A stretch of DNA of 35,494 nucleotides from Candidatus Gastranaerophilales bacterium (GTDB lineage: Bacteria > Cyanobacteriota > Vampirovibrionia > Gastranaerophilales > Gastranaerophilaceae): the NCBI GenBank assembly GCA_944324185.1, contig CALUVI010000022.1:1-35494 (forward strand), given 5' to 3'. The translations under genes and the position numbers were made by a program. Shown here one piece after another: positions 25,801 through 32,588 of the stretch (positions are counted from its first letter, which is position 1; each line of letters starts with the position of its first letter). The notes beneath the pieces are model-generated. The model was not told the origin of the DNA. It saw only the letters and a list, made by a program, of their open reading frames with translations, and searched no databases.

Positions 25801-25966
25801 ATTCTGTAGGATTATTTATCCAAGCCGGAGCGCGGGGAATTATAAAGATAGTCGCCTAACAAATTTTGGTGTCGGGTAACAAAAAATTTAGGAAAGACGC
25901 TTTATACGGAACCAAGCGAGAACAAAGTGAAACCGTAGGGAGGATTTTTAGGATAGTCTACAGAAT
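25801..25966 (+). ncRNA. Candidate structured RNA or leader of the lytic transglycosylase gene
   Basis: A 166-base segment is closed by a perfect 9-base stem ATTCTGTAG (25801-25809)/CTACAGAAT (25958-25966). Inside are TACGG/CCGTA (25905-25909/25933-25937) around 23 bases rich in A and G, AAATTTT/AAAATTT (25861-25867/25883-25889) and a repeated GTCG-x-x-TAACAAA motif. Base composition is more GC-rich and ordered than the other spacers, and no open frame is present. A promoter lies just upstream and a coding start 30 bases downstream. It could be a riboswitch-like leader or a 6S-like RNA. I could not match it to a known family. Confidence 0.5.
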
Positions 25967-25995
25967 CCAATTTACAATAATATAAGAGGATTTCA

Positions 25996-26610
25996 ATGAT
26001 TAGAAAAACAGTCTTAACAACTATTGCATTGCTGGCTTTGCTATGCGTTAGGGTTCAAGCTGCTCCGACTCCGGAGAATGTAATTAAAGAAACCATTGTC
26101 AAACATTCAATAGAAATGAATGTAGATCCGGCACTGGCTCTCAGTATTGCAAAGAAAGAATCGGGATTCAAACATGAACTTAGGAGTCCTTACGGCGCGG
26201 TCGGAGTATTCCAACTGCTCCCGTCAACAGCACAAAGAATGGGATTTAACCCTTATTACTTAAGCGAAAACATTAAAGCCGGACTGACATATTACAAAAT
26301 GATGTATAAGATGTTCGGCTCGACAGAACTGGCTCTTGCTGCTTATAATGCAGGTCCCGGTAATGTTAAAAAATTCGGAGGAACAATTCCACCGTACAGC
26401 GAAACAAAAAGATTCGTATCCCAGATTATGCTTGAGTACAACAGGCAGAAAACAGACCCTGACCCTGCGATTACAAAAGTAATTCAGGCAAAAGCAAAAA
26501 TGCCGGACAGGGAAACGGAAGCTAAAAATACCCCGAAACAAATTGAGCTTCCTAACCTGAGTGAGATACCGGAGGTTAGACATTCGGAACCGGCAATGGA
26601 AATACTTTAA
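25996..26610 (+). CDS. Soluble lytic transglycosylase (SLT domain)
   Basis: A 204-residue secreted murein hydrolase. The signal peptide spans about 1-22 (ends VQA). The goose-lysozyme-type SLT domain has catalytic E55 (IAKKESGF), the AVGVFQLLPSTAQRMG motif (68-83) and AYNAGPGNVKKFGG (116-129). The C-terminal 70 residues are Pro/Glu/Lys-rich with no domain. It cleaves peptidoglycan with formation of 1,6-anhydro-MurNAc. SD AAGAGGA supports the start. The 5' region contains the candidate structured RNA, so expression may be controlled at the leader. Confidence 0.9.
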   Translation: MIRKTVLTTIALLALLCVRVQAAPTPENVIKETIVKHSIEMNVDPALALSIAKKESGFKHELRSPYGAVGVFQLLPSTAQRMGFNPYYLSENIKAGLTYYKMMYKMFGSTELALAAYNAGPGNVKKFGGTIPPYSETKRFVSQIMLEYNRQKTDPDPAITKVIQAKAKMPDRETEAKNTPKQIELPNLSEIPEVRHSEPAMEIL

Positions 26611-26618
26611 AAAATGCG

Positions 26619-26648
26619 AAAAAGACTCTTATAAAAGGGTCTTTTTTG
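26619..26648 (+). terminator. Rho-independent terminator after the transglycosylase gene
   Basis: AAAAGACTC pairs with GGGTCTTTT (with a G-T pair) around a short AT loop, followed by T residues. Its T-tail runs straight into the next promoter. Confidence 0.7.
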
Positions 26649-26655
26649 TTATAAT
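26647..26655 (+). promoter_or_regulatory. Extended -10 promoter for the P-loop kinase gene
   Basis: TGTTATAAT: TG, one base, then TATAAT (26650-26655). Only 6 bases separate it from the ATG at 26662, so the transcript should start at the start codon. It is nested in the terminator tail of the preceding gene. Confidence 0.55.
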
Positions 26656-26661
26656 AAATTT

Positions 26662-27177
26662 ATGGCAGATAGAATAATAATTTTTTCAGGCAAACAATAT
26701 TCCGGCAAAGACACGGCGGCAAAAATTTTGATGGAAGCCATGCCGGATTTCAGGCGTTGTGCAATGGGCGATATTATAAAGATTGAATACGCAAAAGAAC
26801 ATAATCTGACTTTTGAAGAGATTGAAGCGAATAAACCAAAATACCGTCAGGGCTTAATTGATTTAGGGAATTATGGCAGGAGTATAAGTCCGGACTACTG
26901 GTTAGAAAAGATTGTTGCGCAGGAGGGTAATATAGTTGTAACAGATGTCCGGATAAAACACGAGTATGAAGTTTTCAAAAATGCCGGAGCAATTTCCATA
27001 CGGGTCGAGGCTTCAAGGGAAATAAGAGAAGCCCGCGGCGGAAAGCTCGTAGGCGAGAATGATATTACCGAAGTTGATTTAGATAATATTCAGGATTGGG
27101 ATTTTGTAATCGACAATAACAAGGATTACGAAACATTGAGAAAAAATGTTCTAAAAATTGTTGAAAAATTGTGTTAA
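26662..27177 (+). CDS. P-loop kinase resembling animal-type phosphomevalonate kinase
   Basis: A 171-residue P-loop NTPase. FSGKQYSGKDTA (8-19) is the Walker A. I can align it along its length, from memory, to animal phosphomevalonate kinase: IKIEYAKEHNLTFEEIE to the LKEQYAQEHGLNF block; LGNYGRSISPDYW with R73; VVTDVRIKHEYEVFKNAG (R97) to the VSDTRR block; EASREIREARGG (R119, R122); and DLDNIQDWDFVIDNN to the GLDNFGDFDWVIENH block. The same superfamily includes phage dNMP kinases, so the substrate is open. No mevalonate gene is in view and this lineage is expected to use the MEP route. No SD; probably leaderless. Confidence 0.65.
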   Translation: MADRIIIFSGKQYSGKDTAAKILMEAMPDFRRCAMGDIIKIEYAKEHNLTFEEIEANKPKYRQGLIDLGNYGRSISPDYWLEKIVAQEGNIVVTDVRIKHEYEVFKNAGAISIRVEASREIREARGGKLVGENDITEVDLDNIQDWDFVIDNNKDYETLRKNVLKIVEKLC

Positions 27178-27224
27178 GCATTAAAGTTGTCTCCTTTTTA
27201 TCTGATTTGTAATTTTAAATGTTT

Positions 27225-27429
27225 AGTTATTGTCGGGCTAAAGCTCGGGCTATTCACTAGTTTAAGTAGTAGGGTGGGAAAAGCGTGAGCGTTCCCACCG
27301 GAATAGAAAAGTTATTGTTGGGTTTCACCCAACCTACATTTCTCAGTCACTTAGTCACTTAATCACTCAGTCACCCATAAGATACATTTCCCTTTCTTGA
27401 TCACTTGATCACCTGGTCGCTTGATCACC
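27225..27429. repeat. Intergenic repeat island 3
   Basis: No gene. Two GTTATTG-type hairpins (27225-27251 and 27311-27338), a GGTGGGAA/TTCCCACC hairpin (27273-27299), an octamer run of AGTCACTT type (27344-27375) and a CTTGATCA-type run (27394-27428) that ends 11 bases before the stop codon of the next gene. All families recur in the other islands. Confidence 0.8.
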
Positions 27430-27439
27430 AAACTTGTCA

Positions 27440-28921
27440 TCATGCAGTTCCTGCCGGTTTTGTATTTGCCTGCGCCACTATTCCTGCAGGCTTTTTCGGA
27501 TTTAATGTTTTATCTGCAATACTTCCAATCTGGCTTAAGCCGGCACTGGCAATTGAGCCGTAAATAATACTCTGGACTCCGGAGAACAGCATTGCGGTAA
27601 GCGCCATTGAAGCCCCGATACCTGCAACAGCCGGAAATCCGAGAGTTAGCGCGCGTGATACCCTGTCTTCTTTGGTGTCTGCCGTACCGACTGCTATACC
27701 GCTTAAGCCTATCATACCGATACCGCTTATAATATCAGACGGAGCACCGCCGAGTACAAGGTCTCTTTTCTTGTCAAAATAATCTATACATTCACTATGG
27801 TTTGCTTTGGTAAGTTTTTTCTTTGCAGCTTTGAGTCCGTCATCAAGAAGGGCTTTTTCATCTTTTGTAATATGAGGTGAAAGCATGTCTATAACTTCGT
27901 TATACTTCCCGCGGATGTTTTTACCGTCTCCCATAAGTTCGCTTACAGCCTTCTTTCCGTCCTGTTCACAGGTGTTTCTGGCAGGCATAAGCATATCTTC
28001 CGCCCAGAAAGTCATATTATCCTGAACGAGTTTTCTGTTATGCTGCATTTTTTGCTTGAAAGTACCTTTCGACTTTGGACCTTTGAATTGTTTCAAATAT
28101 CCGTTAAATAACTTGTCTTTAAAATCCTTTTCAAGATTGGACATAGATTTTTCCTGCATAACAAGACGCTCGGCGGTTCTGTCTTTTGAAAAATAATTCT
28201 GCGCGAGCTTTATCTCACTAAGCTTGGCTTCAAGTTGTTTCTGCTCTGCAGGAGTTAATTTACCTTTATAATTTTTTATCAAATCATCAAGATAATCCAT
28301 TTTCTTACCGGCAGAATTATATTTATGATACACCGTGCTTTTACTGATTCCGTCAAACCATTTTGTAATACCGTTGTGAAGCGGTGACATTACTTTACGG
28401 AATCCGCTGTCACACACTTTTAGAAATTTTCTTAAAGTATCATTCTTAACTCCGTCAAACTTTTCTGCCGTGCATAACCACTTAAACCCTAAGTCTTTAG
28501 AAGCGTTTGCACTGTTTGTAAATTGGAAAATGTCAAAAACCTTTTTCAAAAACTTTTCACAGGATTGGTAAAATTTGCTTTTAATAATATCATTTTTGTT
28601 TTTCTGAACATTAACCGAAGCTTTGTTTGACAGATTTTTCAATTTGCCTAAAAATTTGCCGGAAAATCTCGGGTTAAGAAGTGCAATAAGAGAAGATAAA
28701 ACAAGTACGCTGCTGCCTGCTGCAATAGCGGTTTTATGAGATTTCTTTTTCTCCTCGTCCTGCGGTTCTTTTACAAAAGTATCAACTGTATTTGTGATAA
28801 CATCTTCAACTTTTTCAATAGGTTTGGCAATAACTTCCGGCGCATTAGGAGCTGCTGCGGAAAAGTTTACATGCTGATTATATGTTGATTTATATGGATT
28901 ATTGTATAAACCAAATGACAT
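27440..28921 (-). CDS. Tagged membrane-associated protein of unknown function
   Basis: I do not recognise this 493-residue protein. From the ATG at 28921 (AAGGT upstream) it begins MSFGLYNNPYKSTYNQHVNF with a VNFSA tag at 18-22. A hydrophobic segment at about 63-82 follows (IAAGSSVLVLSSLIALL). The middle 300 residues are Lys-rich and helical, probably coiled (LTPAEQKQLEAKLSEIKLAQ). The C-terminus has two hydrophobic Gly/Ala-rich stretches (DIISGIGMIGLSGIAVG and FPAVAGIGASMALTAMLFSG) near 400-465. This reads as a large helical domain between membrane segments. The track start at 28972 adds 17 unlikely residues. Confidence 0.7.
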   Translation of the reverse strand: MSFGLYNNPYKSTYNQHVNFSAAAPNAPEVIAKPIEKVEDVITNTVDTFVKEPQDEEKKKSHKTAIAAGSSVLVLSSLIALLNPRFSGKFLGKLKNLSNKASVNVQKNKNDIIKSKFYQSCEKFLKKVFDIFQFTNSANASKDLGFKWLCTAEKFDGVKNDTLRKFLKVCDSGFRKVMSPLHNGITKWFDGISKSTVYHKYNSAGKKMDYLDDLIKNYKGKLTPAEQKQLEAKLSEIKLAQNYFSKDRTAERLVMQEKSMSNLEKDFKDKLFNGYLKQFKGPKSKGTFKQKMQHNRKLVQDNMTFWAEDMLMPARNTCEQDGKKAVSELMGDGKNIRGKYNEVIDMLSPHITKDEKALLDDGLKAAKKKLTKANHSECIDYFDKKRDLVLGGAPSDIISGIGMIGLSGIAVGTADTKEDRVSRALTLGFPAVAGIGASMALTAMLFSGVQSIIYGSIASAGLSQIGSIADKTLNPKKPAGIVAQANTKPAGTA

Positions 28922-29064
28922 GAAAATATTACCTTCTAAACCTGCTACAATTATATAAAGTATATTTTCCAAAAAAAATTGCTAATTTAAAGATGTATAT
29001 TAAGACATGTTACAGTTCCGGAAAATGCCGGCTTTTCCGCTCTTGCTCCTCTTTTTGTTGCAAG

Positions 29065-29070
29065 TATAAT
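29065..29070 (+). promoter_or_regulatory. -10 element for the ClC gene
   Basis: A perfect TATAAT, 6 bases before the ATG at 29077, with a weak TTGCTC 16 bases upstream (29043-29048). No SD precedes the ATG, so the mRNA is probably leaderless. Confidence 0.5.
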
Positions 29071-29076
29071 TATTTT

Positions 29077-30705
29077 ATGGAAAAGGGATTTACAAAATTA
29101 TTCTGGCAGGCATGCCTTGTCGGGCTTCTGACAGGACTGATTGTGGTTTTATTCAGGCTTGGAATCGAGAATTTGTTTGGCTTTGTTATGACGAATTTTT
29201 ATTCACATCCGCTGATTTTTCTTTTTGTAACAACTCTTGGCGGACTGATTGCCGGAATATTTGTATACAAATTTGCTCCCGAAACCTCGGGAAGCGGTAT
29301 TCCTTATGTAAAACTTTCACTTTTAAGAAGCGGCAGATTAATAAGAATAAGAACTATCTTTGTAAAATTTATATCAGGCGTTCTCGGAATAGGAACAGGA
29401 CTTTCTCTGGGGCGTGAAGGTCCGAGCGTTCAACTGGGAGCAGGAGCCGGCTCTTTTGTCGGTAAACTTTTTAAACTCGACGGAAATAACCGCGATAAAT
29501 TGATAGCTTCCGGAGCCGGCGCCGCAATAGGCGCGACTTTCAATGCTCCGGTTGCGGGAACATTGTTTGTTCTGGAAGAATTAATACACAAATTTACTCC
29601 TTCAATGCTTTTTCCGACACTTGTCGCAACAGTAATTTCCGCCGCAACTGCAAGACATTTTCTCGGGAACAATCCGTCTTTTAATATAACACTTCCGCCT
29701 ATTACTCTTGAAGGAAGCATGATTTTTGTATGCATAATTTTAGGACTGTTATGCGGGGTTTTGGGAGTTTTGTTTTCTAAAACCATATTCTTTTTTAACA
29801 ATCTTTATTCAAAAATAAAGCTTCCGAATTATACAAAGCCTGCTATTGCGGGATTTCTGACAGGGCTTGCAGGGCTTAGCCTCCCATACATTCTGTCTTC
29901 CGGAAACGGAAGCGTAGAAATGCTTATGAAAGGCGAGTTTCCTATTCTGATGGTTGTTATAATATTTGCGGCAAAATTTATTATAACCCCTCTATGTTTC
30001 GGCTCGGGCGCAGCCGGCGGAATTTTCCTCCCGATGTTAATGCTCGGCTCATTTCTCGGTTATATGACAGGATTTACGGCGGATTTTATATTTCCGGAAG
30101 TTAACCTGACTGCTGCCGCGTCTCTCGGGATGGCTGGGTTTCTGGCTTCTGTTGCAAGAACTCCTATAACCGCAGTCGTTATGGTATTTGAAATGACAGG
30201 CGGATACGATTGTATACTTCCGCTTATGCTTACTGCCGCTATTGCGGATATGACTGCCGGAAAACTCAACCACAAACCGATTTATGCGCTTCTTGTGGTT
30301 AATCAGTATAAGAATAGCGGAGTGAATATTACAAATAAAGAATGCGTTAAAAATGTTATGACGCCTGATGTCAGAGCTTTCAGCGACAATACAAATATTC
30401 TTGATATTCTTGATTGTATGAATAAAGAAGGACATCACGCTTATCCTGTAAAAGACAGAAAAGGACGGCTCTGCGGGATTATTACAAAATCAGATATTGA
30501 AGATGCCCTTGTGGATTCAAAAATGCGCGGCGCAAGCGTTAACAGTATTCTGGAAACCGCTCCGGTGACTGTTTATCCTGACGAAAATCTCTATACAGCT
30601 TACTACAGGCTTCACGAAAACTCTACGGAATGGGCTATTGTTATAGATAAGGAGAGAAAAATTCTCGGAATCGTTACAAGAAAAGATATTCTGCCTCCGG
30701 ATTAA
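29077..30705 (+). CDS. clcA: ClC-family chloride/proton antiporter with CBS domains
   Basis: A 542-residue ClC protein. Selectivity motifs are GSGIP (72-76), GREGP (112-116; gating E114) and GGIFLPM later. The internal proton glutamate is kept at E168 (FVLEELI), so exchange is more likely than a channel. After about ten helices, two CBS domains fill the C-terminus (KNVMTPDVRAFSDNTNILDI; GIITKSDIEDAL; TVYPDENLYTAYYRLHE; GIVTRKDIL). These may bind adenine nucleotides. I place the start at the ATG at 29077, following the -10 element and in line with family N-termini. An upstream start at 28993 adds cysteine-rich sequence that is not part of the family. The stop codon overlaps that of the convergent gene. 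Confidence 0.92.
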   Translation: MEKGFTKLFWQACLVGLLTGLIVVLFRLGIENLFGFVMTNFYSHPLIFLFVTTLGGLIAGIFVYKFAPETSGSGIPYVKLSLLRSGRLIRIRTIFVKFISGVLGIGTGLSLGREGPSVQLGAGAGSFVGKLFKLDGNNRDKLIASGAGAAIGATFNAPVAGTLFVLEELIHKFTPSMLFPTLVATVISAATARHFLGNNPSFNITLPPITLEGSMIFVCIILGLLCGVLGVLFSKTIFFFNNLYSKIKLPNYTKPAIAGFLTGLAGLSLPYILSSGNGSVEMLMKGEFPILMVVIIFAAKFIITPLCFGSGAAGGIFLPMLMLGSFLGYMTGFTADFIFPEVNLTAAASLGMAGFLASVARTPITAVVMVFEMTGGYDCILPLMLTAAIADMTAGKLNHKPIYALLVVNQYKNSGVNITNKECVKNVMTPDVRAFSDNTNILDILDCMNKEGHHAYPVKDRKGRLCGIITKSDIEDALVDSKMRGASVNSILETAPVTVYPDENLYTAYYRLHENSTEWAIVIDKERKILGIVTRKDILPPD

Positions 30706-31547
30706 CCCTTGACAGCCCCGTCGTTTTCGCCTGAAATAAAATATCTTTGCATAAAAAGAAAGAAAATAATTATAGGAATGGTTGAAATTATTGACCCTGC
30801 CGCAATAAATCTCCAGTTAGACGAGAACATTCCCTGCAAATTGTTTATTCCGACCGGAAGAGTGTACATTGCGTCTTTTGTGAGCATAATACTCGGCCAT
30901 AAGAATTCTCCCCACGAGCCGATAAACGTAAACACCGCAAGAACCGCAAGTGTCGGCTTAACCATAGGGATTACAACCCTTGCAAACATCTGGAAAACAT
31001 TACATCCGTCAACAATTGCCGCCTCTTCAACTTCTCTTGGAACTTTTAAAAATGCCTGACGCATAAGAAATATTCCGAACGCACTCACCGCAAACGGCAT
31101 TACAAGCCCTATGTAGCCCATAACATTATTAACACTGTCCGTCAGATGAAGCTTAAGAGTTATAATATACACGGGAAGCATTATTGCCTGAAAAGGTATC
31201 ATTATTGTGGCAAGAATTGAAAAAAATACAATCTTCTTGCCCCTGAAATTCATTCTTGCTAAAGGATAAGCGGCAAGCGATGATAAAACAAGGTTCAATA
31301 TAACGGTAAGCGCCGCAACGATAACACTGTTCCAGAAATATCCCATAAAATTTACCCTGCCCCAGACGTCAATATAGTTAGCAAAAGTAAAATCAGAAGG
31401 GATAAGTTTCGGCGGATACGCAAAAATATCCTCGCTTAAACCTTTCAGTGATGTCGACGTCAGCCAGATAAACGGAAATATTGACAGAAGCGATACTAGA
31501 ATTAGGATTGTATGTATTGTGGTTTTTGATAATATTTTCTTTAGCAT
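30702..31547 (-). CDS. Sugar ABC transporter permease (MalG type), without partners
   Basis: A 281-residue inner-membrane permease with six helices and the EAA loop EVEEAAIVDGCNVFQMFARVVIP, in short EEAAIVDGC-N. The rest fits the MalG/UgpE group (IFPFIWLTSTSLKG; NSVIVAALTVILNLVLSSLAAYPLAR). Such permeases normally sit with a second permease, a binding protein and an ATPase. None of these are next to it. The upstream region has a GCATTTATAAATGC palindrome at the start codon and a TATAAT 15 bases further. The partners may be elsewhere or lost. Confidence 0.88.
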   Translation of the reverse strand: MLKKILSKTTIHTILILVSLLSIFPFIWLTSTSLKGLSEDIFAYPPKLIPSDFTFANYIDVWGRVNFMGYFWNSVIVAALTVILNLVLSSLAAYPLARMNFRGKKIVFFSILATIMIPFQAIMLPVYIITLKLHLTDSVNNVMGYIGLVMPFAVSAFGIFLMRQAFLKVPREVEEAAIVDGCNVFQMFARVVIPMVKPTLAVLAVFTFIGSWGEFLWPSIMLTKDAMYTLPVGINNLQGMFSSNWRFIAAGSIISTIPIIIFFLFMQRYFISGENDGAVKG

Positions 31548-31653
31548 TTATAAATGCATTTTATTATAATTTTTCCGTAATAGCAATTGTAATTTAAATA
31601 AAACTAAGATTATTGCAGGTCTGCTTTAACTATTTTATATTACAATACCTTTA

Positions 31654-31693
31654 TGCGGTATGGTTTGATACCGTAAAGAGAACAGCTTACGAT
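31654..31693 (+). promoter_or_regulatory. Promoter with overlapping inverted repeat ahead of the acetyltransferase gene
   Basis: TTGATA (31665-31670) and TACGAT (31688-31693) are spaced by 17 bases. A hairpin TGCGGTAT (31654-31661)/ATACCGTA (31668-31675) covers the -35, an arrangement that suits repressor binding. Function unknown. Confidence 0.4.
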
Positions 31694-31765
31694 TATCAGA
31701 TGAATCTTATGATAAAATAGTGATAATACGAAATATACCGGTTGCTTTATACGCAGGAGGCAGTT

Positions 31766-32326
31766 ATGAACGAAAAAGATAAAATGCTTAACGGCATGTG
31801 GTATATTGCAGATTGTTCTGATAAAACTCTTTTTGAAGAGAGAATAAGATGCAAAACTTTATGCTATGAGTACAATAATTTACCGCCTTCAAAACTTGAT
31901 GAACGTAAAAAATTAATGAAACAGATTCTTGGCAAAACCGGTGAAAGTTTTCTTATAGAACCTTCTTTCCAATGCGACTACGGATACAATATAGAAATCG
32001 GCGAGAATTTTTATTCAAATCACAATCTTGTAATCTTAGATCCAGGAAAAGTTACTTTCGGAGACAATGTATTTATTGGTCCGAACTGCGGATTTTATAC
32101 TGCAGAACACCCGCTTAATTATGAGACAAGAAACAAAGGACTGGAAATTGCAAAACCGATAAAGGTCGGAAATAACGTATGGTTCGGTGGAAATGTTGTT
32201 GTTCTTGGCGGAGTTTCAATCGGAGATAATTGTGTAATCGGAGCGGGAGCAGTTGTTACTAAAGATATTCCGTCCGATTCGGTTGCAGCAGGCAATCCTT
32301 GCAGGGTAATTAAAAATCTAAAATAA
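31766..32326 (+). CDS. maa: Maltose O-acetyltransferase-like hexapeptide-repeat protein
   Basis: A 186-residue acetyl-CoA-dependent sugar acetyltransferase of the Maa/LacA/NodL group. The N-terminus KDKMLNGMWYIADC matches the Mac domain. The left-handed beta helix follows (FLIEPSFQCDYGYNIEIGEN, GDNVFIGPNCGFYTAEHPLN with the catalytic His, IKVGNNVWFGGNVVVLGGVSIGDN in short VGNNVWFGG, and the C-terminal AGNPCRVIKN). The ATG at 31766 has AGGAGG upstream; an upstream TTG at 31742 is not needed. Near-neighbour genes give no sugar target. Confidence 0.9.
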   Translation: MNEKDKMLNGMWYIADCSDKTLFEERIRCKTLCYEYNNLPPSKLDERKKLMKQILGKTGESFLIEPSFQCDYGYNIEIGENFYSNHNLVILDPGKVTFGDNVFIGPNCGFYTAEHPLNYETRNKGLEIAKPIKVGNNVWFGGNVVVLGGVSIGDNCVIGAGAVVTKDIPSDSVAAGNPCRVIKNLK

Positions 32327-32340
32327 AAAAACCGGTTTTT

Positions 32341-32579
32341 ATGTTTTTTTATACAGATTTACATCTTCATTCAAGATACTCACGCGCCACAAGCAAGAAT
32401 TGTAATCTTGAAGAACTTGCTTTGTGGACGGAGAAAAAAGGTGGAGTGTAATCTCGACGGGTGATTTTACCCATTCGGCCTGGTTTAGTGAAATCAAAGA
32501 AAAACTTACTCCCGCAGGAGAAGGCATTTTCAAGCTCAAAGACAGCAATAGTCCGGTAAGGTTTGTTTTGCCGGAAATT
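32341..32579 (+). pseudogene. Frameshifted N-terminal remnant of a PHP-domain protein (EndoQ-like)
   Basis: Frame 1 reads MFFYTDLHLHSRYSRATSKN followed by NLEELALWTEKKGGV and a stop at 32449. From 32448 the next frame reads VISTGDFTHSAWFSEIKEKL and then FKLK...VRFVLPEI. Joined, this is the N-terminus of the PHP-type endonuclease Q family (DLHIHSRYSRATS and GTGDFTH landmarks). The shift equals one lost base. The match ends near 32579, ten bases before the convergent gene's stop codon, and the rest of the gene is missing. It is a decayed fragment. Confidence 0.7.
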
Positions 32580-32588
32580 ATTAAAATA

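Noticed and set aside
25801-25966. c-di-AMP (ydaO) riboswitch before the lytic transglycosylase
   Set aside because: The position suits it, but the conserved GGGGGACCC-, GGGGUGAA- and CAGCUAACCUCGUAAGCG-like blocks are absent. I keep it as an unclassified structured RNA.
25801-25966. RNase P, SRP, tmRNA or T-box RNA
   Set aside because: An AGGAAAG string and a final ACAGAA recall RNase P, but the length is far too short and the core is missing. SRP, tmRNA and T-box signatures are not seen.
28993-29076. Upstream start for the ClC protein
   Set aside because: The added residues are Cys-rich and not part of the family, and the promoter -10 lies inside this stretch.
32327-32348. AAAAACCGGTTTTT palindrome as a terminator of maa
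   Set aside because: With a usable loop the stem is only A-T pairs; too weak to call, although a T-run follows.
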